From assembly GCA_018697195.1 (NCBI GenBank), contig CM031861.1, forward strand, positions 4,858,195 to 4,922,194: a DNA stretch of 64,000 nucleotides. Direction: 5' to 3'. Positions 37,020 to 49,800 of the stretch are shown here, in pieces. The notes below the pieces were generated by a model. That model worked only from the letters and a program-made list of their open reading frames with translations, had not been told where the DNA came from and did no database searches. The position numbers and the translations under genes are program-made. Source of the DNA: Certhia americana (lineage: Eukaryota > Chordata > Aves > Passeriformes > Certhiidae). Each line of letters opens with the position of its first letter. Position 1 is the stretch's first letter.

Positions 37020-38849
37020 AATGAGCCCAAACTTCTTTTTCTAGGATAAATTGATCGATGTGTTTAGCCTTGTGTAAACTTCAGTTGAATGATAGTAGCA
37101 GTATTTTGAATTTTACATTTTCAAAGCAGCATGTCATGTGATTTGTTATATTAACCACAAGCTATGAAGCAACCAAAACTGTTGACACTTAATTAAAACA
37201 AGAAACTGCTGCAGATCTATAGTATCAAAGCCTCAGGTAATAGTTTACTCTGATGCAAAATAGTATATATTATGATTCTGCATAATGAACAACCTTGAGT
37301 GAAGTGGTACCTCACAGCCTCACAGTTGAAGTTATTCTATTTAAAGACTGTGAAAGAACAAGGTTAAGTTAAATTGTTGAGTTTACCATCTGAACTATAT
37401 TGCAATACTCTAAAAGGGGTTTTTCAAAACAAACGAGTTCTCGTGTGTAAGTGTAAGAAAGCTTAACAGATGGATGCTGCTTCAGAAAATCTGGAGGAGT
37501 AAGGTGGTGGAGGGGATGGAGAGGATAAGAGAATGCTGATTAGTCCTTTTATACACATTTTTCAGGTGAAACAGGAGAATAGAGGAGATTAAGGCTTTGC
37601 ACAGAATATTTCTTCTGATGCTTTTCTCCTTTTCTGATCCTTTTCTCTGTTGAAAAAGGTGAAAGAATGAATTAATGTGTTGATACAAACTAGCAGAGAA
37701 ATAATAAATGATCTGTGCTTGACTGCCCACTGTACTAACAGCTGATTCCTTCTGCTAGGTATAGATAATATACCTTGACTTTAATGTTTAATTGAAATTG
37801 CTGCTCCCTGTCATCCTTTCATGTCATGGAGCTTCTTCAGATCAACTGAAAAAAACCAACTAAATCATCATACAAATCAACCATATAAATTCTTTTACTG
37901 GTACTTAACTGCTTCAGTAATTATTATAGTACTGCTAATACAGGTGGTCAACATTGCTTGAGAATAGCACAAAAATGAAACTAATGCTGCCAGTAGCACT
38001 AAAGTGAATCAGTCATGAAATCTGTGTAGTATAGGTCAGGTTCCCTGCATGAATGTGGTAAGTGGCTTTGCTATTGCACTTCTCAACTTGTGGGGGTTGT
38101 TTTCTGAAAGTGGTCAGGGATAAACAGGGATAGAAGATTTCTTTCTACTGTCTTCACTGCTCATTATGTCTTTAACATTGGCCCCAAATAATTCTGTTAG
38201 ATGTTGATGAATATGAGGTCATATTTGGATACTGTCAGTAATCTGAGAAATAAAGCATGTTTTTCTAAGACTGAAGAAAATCAGGTATTTCAGAAGTGAG
38301 GAAAGAAAGACTAGAAACAATAATCCAAAGAATGGCAGTAGAAGTGTATTACAAAAGGTAGATGTAATTTGCAGCATGCTTGTACAGAAATTGCATGAGC
38401 ACAAAATGTATTAGAGAAGTTCCAGATCTCCCCATTGGGGGAGTTTTGGCCAAGCTTTTTGTGTCTGATTGTGCCTGCTTCAGAAACCATAAAAGCAGCC
38501 CTGGTTTGGTTTTGTAAAATACTTATGCAGGAGTCCTTCATTGTTAAAGAACAAATTCATTGCTCATGAAAAAGTTTATATTTTAAAAACTTGGATATTC
38601 AAACTTCCACTTCTGATCCTTCAGTCTACTACCTCACCTTTAAACCTCTGCACCTTATAGATTTAGAACATTAAATCTATAACATTACAAAAATAATAAA
38701 AAATAATGGGTTTACTACCATTCCCATTCAGAATTCTTAGAAGGGATGACAGACCCTATATTCAGTGCACTAACAGTCTTGGTTGATACTCTCAACTACC
38801 TTAATTTGGATTTCAGATATTATTTATCTGAATATGAAGAAAGATATTG

Positions 38850-39263
38850 AGGTGCTGGAGTGTGTTCTAAGTGGGATCCAGGGCACAAGTCTTATATGGA
38901 GCAGCTGAGGAAGCTGGAGTTAATAGTTTGGAGAAAAGGAAGCTCAGGTGGAGTGTTACTGCTCTCTAAAACTACCTGAAAGGAGATTTTAGCCACATGG
39001 GGGTCAGCCCCTTCCAAGTAAAAAGGACAAGATAAAACATCAAGTGAAACCAGAATGTGTTTAGATTGGCTGTTAGGGAAAATTTCTTCACTGAAAGGAT
39101 GGTCAAGCATTGGAACAGGCTGCACAGGGAAGTGGTGGAATCACCATCCCTGGAGGTATTTAAAAGAGGTGTAATGTGATGCCTTGGGGACATGGTGTAG
39201 TGGTGGTTTGGCAATGCTGGGTTACTGCTTGGTCTCCAAGATCTTAAAGGTCTGCAATTCTAA
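38850..39263 (+). mobile_element. CR1 LINE 3' fragment
   Basis: CR1 ORF2 C-terminal and 3'-UTR words run in order: ggtgctggagtgtgttct, atgggggtcagccccttcca, gaaaatttcttcactgaaag, cattggaacaggctgcacag and ggaagtggtggaatcaccat. It ends near ctgcaattct, the usual CR1 terminus. 5'-truncated and with frame breaks. Confidence 0.88.
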
Positions 39264-39837
39264 ATTGAAGCTTAATGTACTTCATTAATGTTCCCAGGTG
39301 TTAGATGATGCAGTCCTTTGTAATGGTAGATGGTCTGAGACAGACTTGTTTTTTATTTGGGGAATTAAAAAAGTAGAGAAAGAAGAAGAATCTTGTTAGA
39401 ATGCTTTGAGTTTTGCAGTCTGAGGAGTTCTCAGAAGTGCTAAATGTGTAGCAAGCTGGCGGTGAGAGATGTGGGCGTACAAAAAACGTTTTGCATAGAA
39501 ACAAGTGATCTGGTTTCCAGTATTTATAATGCTGATATCATGCACTGATACATGGTTCTATTTATGAATAGTGTCCCTATTGGGTATAACTGAGTATTAT
39601 AAATTTCGTATCTAAATAACCCAAATAGGATTAATTTCTGAGACCATCATCCTGTTGTTCAGAAGATGTAGCATTCATAAACATTTGGTCCCATATATGA
39701 CAGGTGTAATGTATTACATTACACAATAATGTATCTACTTGAGATTAACATTCTTCTGGATGGTTTGTGTTTAAATGACTGCTGCACTCTCCAGAAGATG
39801 ATGGTAGTTTCTCAGTTTACCTTTTCAGATTTCAAAG

Positions 39838-40480
39838 TTGTCAGGACCTGAGGGTGCTGGTCAACAGCTGGCTGAACTTGAGCAAGCAGTGTGCCCAGTT
39901 TGCCAAGGAGGCCAATGGCCTGTATCAGGAATACAGCAGGGCTGTGATTGTCCCTCTGCACAGGTGAGGGCACTCATTGAGTATTGTGTCCAGTTCTGGG
40001 ACCCTCATTACAAAAGACACCTTGAGGTGCTGGAGTGTGTCCAGAGAAGGGCAGTGGAGCTGGTGAAGGGTCTAGAGAGATTCAGTCTTATGAGGAGTGG
40101 CTGGGGTACTGGAGTTGTTTAGTGAAAAGAGGAGCCTCAGAGGAGTCGTAAGGACTCTAAAGTTTCTCTCTAAAGCTACTTGACATGAGATTGTATCAAG
40201 ATGGGGGTCAGCCTCTTCTATCTGCCAACAGGACAAGAGGAAATGACCTCAAATTGCACCAGGGGACACTCAGATTGGACATCAGAAGATTTTTTTCTCT
40301 GAAAGGGTGGTTTGGCATTGGAACAGGCTGCCCTGGGAAGTGGTAGAGTCACCATCTGTGGAAGTGTTCAAGACAAAAACTGGATGTGGCACTTAGTGCT
40401 ATGATTTAGTTGTCAGGGTTGGGTTTGGTTGGACTCAATGATCTTGGAGGTCTACCCTAACATAACAGTTTTATGATTCC
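39838..40480 (+). mobile_element. CR1 LINE 3' fragment
   Basis: The conceptual product includes [20 protein letters not shown] and then [19 protein letters not shown], a conserved segment near the CR1 ORF2 C-terminus. The 3' UTR follows (ggtttggttggactcaatga, tcttggaggtct) and it ends at ttttatgattcc. It has the same orientation as the copy 575 bp upstream but starts further 5', so the two are independent insertions. Confidence 0.9.
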
Positions 40481-40854
40481 GTAGTCTGTCACCAGTTGGT
40501 TTGGTCTCTGTTCTGAGCCATGCAAAGTACAGAATGCAAAAATAGCTTGCAGCAGCAGCAGCATGTAAAGCAGGGTTTTCCATATCAAGGTCAGGTAATT
40601 CCTTGTGTTTGCAAGCATGGTGGGAAGGAACTAGTGAAGATTTAAACATAGCTCGTATGACATTGAAAGAGCACTTCAACTAGACTGTCCATGTGAACAT
40701 TCTGATCAAAGAATTTATTTTTTTAAATTTGTTAGATTTATTTCTGTCTTAAAGAAAATAAAAGTGTGTTCTATAAAATTTGCAGAGGTATAAAGCTGAG
40801 AAAATTGCTTTAATTGACTTGCCTTTATTTTTTCTTTTTAATAAATTAATTTAA

Positions 40855-40878
40855 TTTAATCAATTTTTAATTGATACA
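40855..40878. repeat. AT-rich inverted word cluster
   Basis: aatttaatttaatcaatttttaattgat: short AT palindromes, low complexity. Confidence 0.5.
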
Positions 40879-41140
40879 CACCACACAAGAATTTTAAGGT
40901 TATTGCACAGCTGAAATAACTGCAATATGGGTTCTGTGAAGCTATTTTATTTTGTTTTCTTCTAATTAACTTGAAATCCTGAGCAACTTTTTTTGTTCTT
41001 TTGAGTTTGTTGCATATTCAGCCATCAGATATGTGGATATTTCCACGGTTTAGGAAGTGCTGTGTTATATACAGTTCATGATGGGGCTCTTCATCTTTAT
41101 AGATGCCATATTTGGAGTATTTTTCTTTTATGTTTGCTAG

Positions 41141-41293
41141 AGTGATGCCATGGCATCATCAGGACTCTTCTTCAAAGATGGCAAAAAGCGCATTGACTAC
41201 ATCTTGGTCTACAAGAAATCAAGTCCACAGGTAGAAAAAAGAAGCACATTTGAGAAGAATTTGAGAGCAGAAGGGCTGATGTTAGAACGGGAG
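41141..41293 (+). CDS. ANO3: ANO3 coding exon D, start of the anoctamin dimerisation domain
   Basis: Acceptor tgtttgctag and donor gag|gtgagt bound a 153-bp exon, phase 0 on both sides. It encodes visible residues 142-192. The core [17 protein letters not shown] followed by [17 protein letters not shown] is a hallmark of the ANO3/ANO4 dimerisation region and is nearly identical to mammalian ANO3. It corresponds to the first beta strand and helix of the cytosolic N-terminal domain, which packs against the C-terminus in anoctamin dimers. Confidence 0.96.
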
Positions 41294-42989
41294 GTGAGTC
41301 CTGTAGCTTATGTGGCATAAAAAACCCTTTTATACTGAACTGATGCAAGATTCCAGACAAAATTACAAGCCTTTCCAGTCAGGCTGTTTACATCATGCTT
41401 AACTGTATTAAACTATAAACTATTAAAAAATAAGAAGAATAGTTTGATAGTGTGTGTTGAAAATGATTTGGGGATACATGCTTGTACACAGAAGTGCAAT
41501 ACAGAGGGAAAAGATCCAGCTTCTTACGTTTGCATTCTTACGAATGGAAGAAGCTTCAGTAACCCATGTTGTTGCTTTAATGTATAATCTCTATGTCTTT
41601 CAACAGAATTCCTGATGTTAAATGTCTCACTGTTTTTCAAGGGGTTAAGGTTGTCACTATTCTGGTTAATCCATGGCTAGTAATGGTAGTATTAATATAA
41701 AAATGAAAGAAACTGGAGCCAGGGAAACAGCCTTGGATTTTTTCTGTCTCATTGCTTACCTACAGAACAGGTATATACTTAGTCTATTCTGATGTAAACT
41801 CCTACTGTTCATGTATCTTTCCTCTTGATTTTTCATCACAGTAGAATTGTAACACATGTTCTGTGTTTAGGCATTGAGCTTGCAAGATATAGCTCATAAT
41901 GTAGCATGTTGAATACTCATAAATAACTAACCTGACTAAAATTTGGTTTTAAGGCTTTTAAGAATTGGTACAGTATAGTAGTAGAAATATCTGGTTTTGT
42001 TCCAATTTAAGTAAATAGTAAAATCTTAGCTTTTGTCAGTTCAGAATTACTGATGTTCAGAAACAAATGGTTTTATAAGCTCTGAAATGTTTTGTTTTCC
42101 ACTAGTATTTTATTTTATCCACATCTTTCGAGAAAGTAAGATATTTGAAGTAGTAGCATGGAACTGTGATATGACTTTATGGAACTGGTAGGTAAAGTTG
42201 TAAACATTTTAAGTGTTATTAACCCCTTAACTACATTTTCTATTACCTTCACTTACCAAACCTTGAAAACTCTATTTTTTGGAGGCTTTAATCAGACTCA
42301 ACTCAAAGATCAAAATATCTAGTTATAAAATCTCAAGCAAATACATCTGGGAGAAGGGTGGGGAACTGAAGTGTTCATAAGAGAAGGTGACTGTAGAAAT
42401 CTGTAAGGCTAAAACTCTTGTTTTGTGTACAAATAAATTATTTATGAAAAACATTTGTGTAGAGTACACATGGTAATTTAACAAAAAAAATCTCAGTTTG
42501 TGCAGAGTTAAAAGTTCCCAGCAGGTATCTCAGTTACTGAACCATTCCCTTGAGTTACCATTTTGGCAGAGTGCAGCCTGGAGCCTTCTCTGTTCTCATG
42601 TCTCTAGCAGCTGACCACGTTTCTCCTTTAATGGGAGACAGAATGGTCTTCAGTCTGCTTATCTAAGGTGATTTATTTGAGATTTAAAATTAATTCCATG
42701 TAAAATTTATTCTATGTAAAAAGGTGCTGCTGCATAAAGTCTCTACTTATGTTCATGACCAAAGATCTTTCCCTGCAGACTCCTTTTGTCCCATTAGTCT
42801 ACACATACTAGAGAGTTTGTAAGGGAAAAAGGTATTGATTTTCCTTTGCCTAGAAGAGCACTTACTTTCAGAGTTGCATGCCCAATTCAGGCCTAAAATC
42901 AGAATTTGACCCTGAAGAATGCTTCTAGAAGGGTGGTTGCTGTAGGTTTAAATTATTGATAATTATTTGCGTGTTACTGCTCTTTACAG
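41294..42989 (+). other. ANO3 intron between exons D and E
   Basis: 1696 bp, GT...AG. No repeat recognised. Confidence 0.9.
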
Positions 42990-43090
42990 CCAGCTGTCAC
43001 CAACAGTGATATCATGTTTGTGAAAATTCACTGTCCGTGGGAGACATTGTGCAAATATGCAGAAAGAATGAACATCAGGATGCCTTTCAG
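42990..43090 (+). CDS. ANO3: ANO3 coding exon E, dimerisation domain
   Basis: Acceptor tctttacag and donor ttcag|gtattg bound a 101-bp exon, phase 0 in and phase 2 out. It encodes visible residues 193-225, including [20 protein letters not shown] and then RMNIRMPF. This matches mammalian ANO3 [28 protein letters not shown], a conserved anoctamin motif (the P-W at the strand-helix turn). Confidence 0.95.
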
Positions 43091-46000
43091 GTATTGTGGA
43101 AACTATTTTAAGAAACCTATAGTTTAGCACTTAATATTGAAAGTTCATCACTTACTGAAGTCTAAAATGCAGTCTTTTCTGCTCTGTAGCCAGGAATGCT
43201 CTTATTTATTTTAGTGATGTGATGGGGGGAGGAGAAACAACTAAGTCTTTCCTCATTTTTACACAGTACTCCGTGTTACTTGTTTTCAAACTTGCCTTCT
43301 AAATCAAATTGAGCATACATCTTTTAAAAACATTAGTTCACACATTGTTTTTGGATGTTCTTGGCATAGTTTCAGATATTCTCCGAGCTTGAGTATCCTC
43401 TATGATTTTAGGGTTTTTCTGAAGTCTTACTGAAAGGCAGGTGAAATGACAGAAAAATCCAGCGTCCTCCATGTCTCCAGTATAACACATACTGTCACAA
43501 GCTGAGCAAAATGAAGTCCAGTAGCTTATTTGGGGCAGAATAATGGACTGAACTGAGTTCCTTGTCTGAATGCAAAACAAATTCTATCATATGTTTTTGC
43601 AATAAGTATTTGTTATTAATTTGTGGGACAGGTTATATTTCCTGCAGCAATACATAAGCCTTTAAAGGAAAAAATGTGCCTTTTCAAATTGATTAATAGT
43701 GTTCTTAGAGAGAGAGAAGAGCATATAGTGTGCTGTAAACCTCCCCCTGAGTTAGAGTGGTAACTAGCTGCCAAAGTTGTGTGACTCATGGAAAATGCTC
43801 TTGCAGCACTCCTTTCTCACTAAAACTGCCATGTGCTCAATCTTTTATGCTGTGGTAGTGTGGCTCTCTTGCATTGGTCCTAAGACAGAAACAGTGATTG
43901 TGAAGCATCCATTGCTCCAATCTTGCTCCACATACCCAGTTCTGAAATGAGTTTTCACATCATCCCATTAAGCCTTCAAAGGCCACTCCATAAAAAAATG
44001 TTTTCTGTAACAGTCATCTTCCATATGTTTAAGAATATTATTATAGTGCTGTTTGAGCTTGCCTAGTTCAAAAAATACATGTCACATAGAAGTGTTTAGG
44101 TATGGATATACATGCATAAATAATCTAAATTCCACTTTAAAATTATTGGGGTTTTTTGGTACATTAATTCACAAAATTTTGTTTTAGCAGTGGTTTCAAT
44201 TCTTCATAATTTTAGTTACTTCTTAGATCCATAGTTTTGCTCTCAGAGCAAAAAAGGCTGACTTTTGCAATCCTTCTTTATTTAGGTCATGTTTGTTTGT
44301 TATATTATTAAATGACATGTAAATATATTCTCTTTATTATTCCACCAAAGTGTCTTTATTCCTGGACTGTTGCTTTAGCTTCTTTTTATCCAATTCATTT
44401 CAGTAAATCAAAAGTAGATAAAATACTAAATTTTGCAATTTCACCTTTTGCTATACAATGAAATACATATATCAGGGAAGAAATTTTTCCACCCCTACCT
44501 CCATAATCGAACTGTGAGAAATAGTAAATTGGTCAACATTTCCATTATCTTTAAAAAGGTTTTAATAGGAATTTAAATGAAATTGCAGTCTAAAACTTGT
44601 GTGAACATTCCATTATATTTCTTGAATTTCTATACCTTTTAAAATAGAAGACTCAGCACAATTCTGTTACCAACACAAACTGGTTGTAGCAGAATTGAAG
44701 ACTAGTCTGCCCTTCAGACTTTCTAAAGTGTCCCCTACAGATGAGCAGTTTTTCATGATACCTTCTCTATTTATAGAAGGCAGTGCTTTAGAAACTTGCT
44801 GAGACAGAGTTCAATTCTTCATGTTTGTTCATATTTGCACAGATGGCGTTTTCATGGATGCAAAAATATAAATCTGCACTCCTGTAGCAACATCCTGTGA
44901 CCACACATTTTATAATTTAATTTCATATTCTGTTAAAAACACTTGTTTTTGAAGTGTTGAATTGCTTTTTTAAATGAAATGTTTTAATGAATTTTTTAAA
45001 CGAAATTTCAATGAATATACTACTTGGATGGTTTATATTGTTTTCTTGAGGTAACTATTCAATGGACAAAGGAACCTCAAATGATGCAATGCTCCCACAA
45101 TTAGTGATTACTCAGCAAATTAGAGTATCTTTCTCCCAAAAAGTTTTAGGTCATCCTTAGATTGTAGGCCTAATAGGAGTAGACGGTTGGATTTGATGAT
45201 CTTTTTGTCTCTCCTTACTTGAGATCTTCTGTAATTCCAAAAAGCAAATTATTTCTCTTAGGTTTTATCAGTGGTTTCTGACTGGTTCTAGTATATGGTT
45301 AAAGATGACAGATAACCTTCCCTGCAGTATTTTAATGCAATATATCCACCTGCTCTTGCACAGCCTTGCAAAATTTTGACTTTTAGTTATGTTCACTAAA
45401 ATATACCATATGTCAATATCATATATGAATAACACATGGAGAATTAAATTCATGTTTTTTAGTTTCACTTTGCTCAGTCCAGGAATCTAAACAAAACCAA
45501 CAGAATTATTATCACACAGGTTACTTCTCTCTGAAAAGTAAAAATACTTCTTAGATTCACCCCAAACCCCAGAGCTGTTTTAGCATGGCATTATACCAAA
45601 AATATGTTGGCAGATATTTAATAGGTATCATATATGTAATACAGAGGGAATCTCAGTGTTTCAATTGCAGAAGGAATTTTTTGATAGTGTGTAGTAATCA
45701 TTATTGCCTTATATAAAAGGCTGACTTTGCAATGCCACTTCATTTGGGAGCATATGTATATGGTTTCAAGCAGGGTTTGAGTAAGCATCAGGTAGATCAT
45801 GATTGAATTTCAATTTTTTAAATTTCATAGGTATTTTTTACAAGTATGTGGTCAGTCAGTAGAAATGCAACTGCTATGTTTCCAGAACTGAGACAAAGCT
45901 TTAATTCTGTCTACAAGCATCTTGTGATGCAGAATTATCATTGTTTGTAATTAATAAATTATTTGTATCTGTAACTTAGCTGAACTCCATCTGTGCAAAA

Positions 46001-46788
46001 TAGCTAAGGGTAACTAAAGAGAATTAAAGAAGGGTTTTGTTAAAAAAAAAAGTCTGAAAACCCTTTAATTGTTTCTTTTACAATTCTGCCTAGCAGTAAT
46101 AAGTGTCAGACTGCCAAATGCCTGCAGATTGGTAGGTGCATAATTTTCCAATGGCCATGTATTTTCCAGGCAAGGTGTCTTTCACCCTCTTTTTAAAGTA
46201 TTAATTAAAAGTATTATTGGATCCTCAAAGTAATGTACTTTAATAAATCTCAAATACTGCCCAGGTGTGCAGTTGCAGATCTTGCTAACTCCTGAGGAAT
46301 CTACAATACCAAGCCTTTTGTGTGGTTGAAATGTGATGTGTAATTATAGGAGGAAGACAGAAAAAAAGCCCTGAAAACCTGAAACCAGATATGGAAAATA
46401 TAGCCATGCAGCAAATACAGCTCCATTTTGTTTGAAAATAACTTACCAGAAGACTTTACTGAGAATTTCTGATCTTGTTTCTCTAAGTGTCTGTAACCAT
46501 TGAAAGGTGGAGAGAAAAGAACTGTTAATTGACTTATTGATTAGCTATCATTATCGTCAGTAGCTACATATCTAAAATGTGACTTTAGAACAAAGGTAAA
46601 ACTTGAAAAATGTGAAGCTATCTTATTGTAATGACTTGTTCTATTTCAGTTGCATTTTTGAAGTGTTTTTCACCTTTTTGTCTATGAAAATGCATTTATA
46701 AAATACCTAGTATTCTTTTTTAATGTGTATGTTCTTTTCAGCTGTCTCCTACTTGATTAATCTCAGCTGATTTTTGCTGTTCTTTCAG
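43091..46788 (+). other. ANO3 intron between exons E and F
   Basis: 3698 bp, GT...AG. Apart from a possible CR1 tail near 45.2 kb, nothing specific was seen. Confidence 0.9.
45170..45240 (+). mobile_element. Possible CR1 3' tail remnant
   Basis: The text ggttggatttgatgatcttt...ctgtaattcc resembles the last 60 bases of CR1 (ggttggacttgatgatctta...tgattcc). It is very short and diverged. Confidence 0.45.
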
Positions 46789-46833
46789 GAAAAAATGTTA
46801 TTACACTGACTGGAGGAGCAAAACCATGGGCAG
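46789..46833 (+). CDS. ANO3: ANO3 coding exon F, 45-bp exon
   Basis: Acceptor gttctttcag and donor ggcag|gttggt bound a 45-bp exon, phase 2 in and phase 2 out. It completes R226 and encodes KKCYYTDWRSKTMG (visible residues 227-240). Mammalian ANO3 reads RKKCYYTDGRSKSMGR at this point. Neighbouring introns are 3.7 and 5.2 kb. Removing this exon would keep the frame, and its donor (GTTGGT) is less canonical than the others, so alternative inclusion is conceivable. Confidence 0.9.
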
Positions 46834-49800
46834 GTTGGTGGGTGATGTGTAGTTTCTAATTTTGTCAGATAGTCACCCTGCTAAAGAAAACCCATTCGCA
46901 GTTGTAAATTTATCCATGGAACTTGGAAAATCAGATTATTTTCCTGAAAACACAAAATATGTCAGCTCAAAGTGTTAAAATATTCATCTATAACAAGGTG
47001 CAGTATTTTAAAGCTTTGCCAGTTCTCATTTTAGAAATGCAAAAATGTTTATGGCAGGGAAACAAAATAAAAAAAGACCTTATCCCTGCTGCAAAGATTT
47101 AATACCAGATCTATTTCTGCCATTATATCTGCTGACATGAAGGCATACTTCTTTAGCATGAAAGATACTTTTGAGTGTATGCCTCAGATTCTGGCTGTCA
47201 GCTACTTCCTTAGATATGCAAACATACTTTCTCTCCTGGGTGTCCTCGTGATCAGGAGCAAATCAAAGCCACATGCTGAAGGCTGCTTTGAATTTTTATT
47301 TGCTGGGTGAGAGAATAACTTGCAAAATTTCCTTGTAGCTAGCTGCTGCTGCTGTTAGTGTTTTTGCCAGCCAGAAGAAGGGTACAAGAGGCCATAGGGG
47401 CAGGTGAAAGGAGCCTGGGAATGCTAGGGAGTGAGAATGGGGGACACTGAGCTGTAGTTGCTCCCCATTGCTTTAGTCAGACATAATTATGTAATTAAAC
47501 ATATTATGTCTTGCAAATCCTAATCCCCAGCAGAAAAAATGCATAAAAATATTTAACATGAAGGAAATCACCTGAAAGAGTTCCCTTTCACAGGTTATCT
47601 TGAGATGAGATTTCTTTTGATTTAGGTTCTCTTTTTGTTACTGTAGATGATAAAGAGCTCTCATGTCTCTGGGGCAATTTAGCAAGTCTCATGATAACAG
47701 TTTCCAAGACGATCAGCTAACAGCAACAGAATGTTGAATGGTAAAGTGAGAAAACTTTAAACACATAAGCTGATAAAATATGTTGAAATAAACCAATTTA
47801 TAACATAGATTTACAACTGCGTTTTGTCCTCTTCCCAGTTCACGTGCTTGCTCCATTTTAGTATGCATTATGAAAAGTCTAAGTGATGTGCTTTTAATAA
47901 ATGGCAAAATCAACAAGTTTTACTTCAAAATTGTCTTATTTCATCCATAATCCATCTTGTGAGTCCTGGATATTACATAAATTTTGTTTTCCTTATTTGG
48001 AAGGACAAATGTCTGCAAGATGCAGCTTAAGTTGCACAGTACCTGTGAATCGAGGAATAAGTAATTTTCATGCCAGATTGATTTTGTATTTGAGATAAAT
48101 GCTTTTACCTGTGACTTATTTTATGAAAATTTAGGTATGAATATTTTTCTGCATATGTTTTCTGGCACTTTATATAATTGAGGGCACAAAGGAACTGTGT
48201 GAAACAAAAGAAATGAAGAAAGAAGCTACGTTTAAAATTGAAAGCTAACTCTAAAATTGCTGACATACACATTGCATGCATACTTTAACTTCTATAACTG
48301 TCGTTGTTACCTTGCATCTTACAGCTTTTCAAACTTAACTGCTTCTCTGTAATTCATTTAATCTCTTGTTAAAATTTCTAAGGTGTTTTTATATGAGCTC
48401 CAGTGAAGAACTATATTAAAATTCCTGTATATCAAAATATCAAGGTTATAAAGTTTCTATAATTTAAGAATACAAAGTAATACTAGTGTATTTGCTGTGA
48501 CATGTACACTTCTCTAACTTTATTGACACGATTATATAGATATAGATGTATCTATAAATGTTGTAAATGTTCTTTAAAAGGTCTGCAAAAGATTATTAGG
48601 TGCATGAATGAAAGGACAAGAAAAATGTAGTACTTAATTTCTTTTATGTTGATGCATTTATGTGGTGTCTATTTATTTACACACTTTTAAAAAGCCCTTA
48701 ACATTATATTCAATTCTATGAAGCTTGATTTCTATCCATAGAAATAAATTTGTCATATTCATTATGAGCAGTATTTGGAAAGAAATTTGGAGAAATTTCC
48801 TTCTCAAAGGAAAGAAATATACATGTAAATAGGGTAGGTATCAGAAATTGTCTGAACTCTCAGACTGAAGACTGAATAATCTAGTAAAACTGTCTTGTAA
48901 TTGCCACATTGGACCTGCTGATTTCATGCTGGTAAAGGATGGCATCAAAGAAAAAAAATTAAAATATAATTGTCTTAGTATTCAGCTTCACTATGCCCAC
49001 TGAAATGTTAAAATCACTTAATACTTCTAAGGATAGAGAACCAAAAATGACTTTGTTTAGCACCTGACCCGCACTAAGTTTGCTTTGCAAAAAGACTTCT
49101 AAATCTTTTGGATTTCAGTCTTCATACTGAAGTGAAATTCCATTCCATTCCATAGCTGAGGTATCCTTCCATTAAACAAAGGTATTATAATTTTCTTCTC
49201 TTTTTTTAGTGATGATTGTGTCTATATGTTGAATCTGTCAACCCCAAGCTGTTTCCCATTACAGTACATGGAAACACAGCATGCCCGTGTAACTTGGTGG
49301 CATGTGGTTGACACTTCTGGCCAGTCTTGAGAGACACAAACACCAAGCAAACTACTGGGTGTTGATTGCTGTCAAAACTACCTAACATGACTGGTGGAGT
49401 TGCTTAATTCTGGTATCCCCTTCCATGAGTTTGATCAGATAGCACTAAGTTCAGCTACATACTGTGTTCCTTTGCATTGCAGTCTGTTGAGTAAACAATC
49501 TGCAAGTACTTTTGGCTGAACTTGCTCTGCAAAAAAAGATTAACCAACCAAATAAATCAGAATGGTGCAACTGTAAACGATACAGTGGTAAATAGGAATG
49601 GAAGCTGGGCATAGCTGAAATTACAAGTATCTTCATAAAGTATTAAATTGTATAGCTAAGAATGAAATTCCCTAGATTTCATACTACCCTTTGGTCCAAG
49701 GTGCACCAGCTAGAATGATTTCAATAAAAGCACACCTGAAGCAGTATCCCATGACTTCGCAGCACCATTCCACTGGGGCTTTTTTTTTATCTCATTGTCT

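Larger units (their letters stand above)
27682..41140 (+). other. ANO3 intron between exons C and D
   Basis: About 13.5 kb, GT...AG, the largest complete intron. It holds short duplications, a possible LTR tail near 30.3 kb, an 18-bp palindrome, a compound CA/TA microsatellite, a poly-T run and two plus-strand CR1 copies. Long stretches (28.1-30.2, 30.5-32.5, 33.7-35.6, 35.8-36.9 and 37.1-38.8 kb) show nothing I recognise. Confidence 0.85.
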
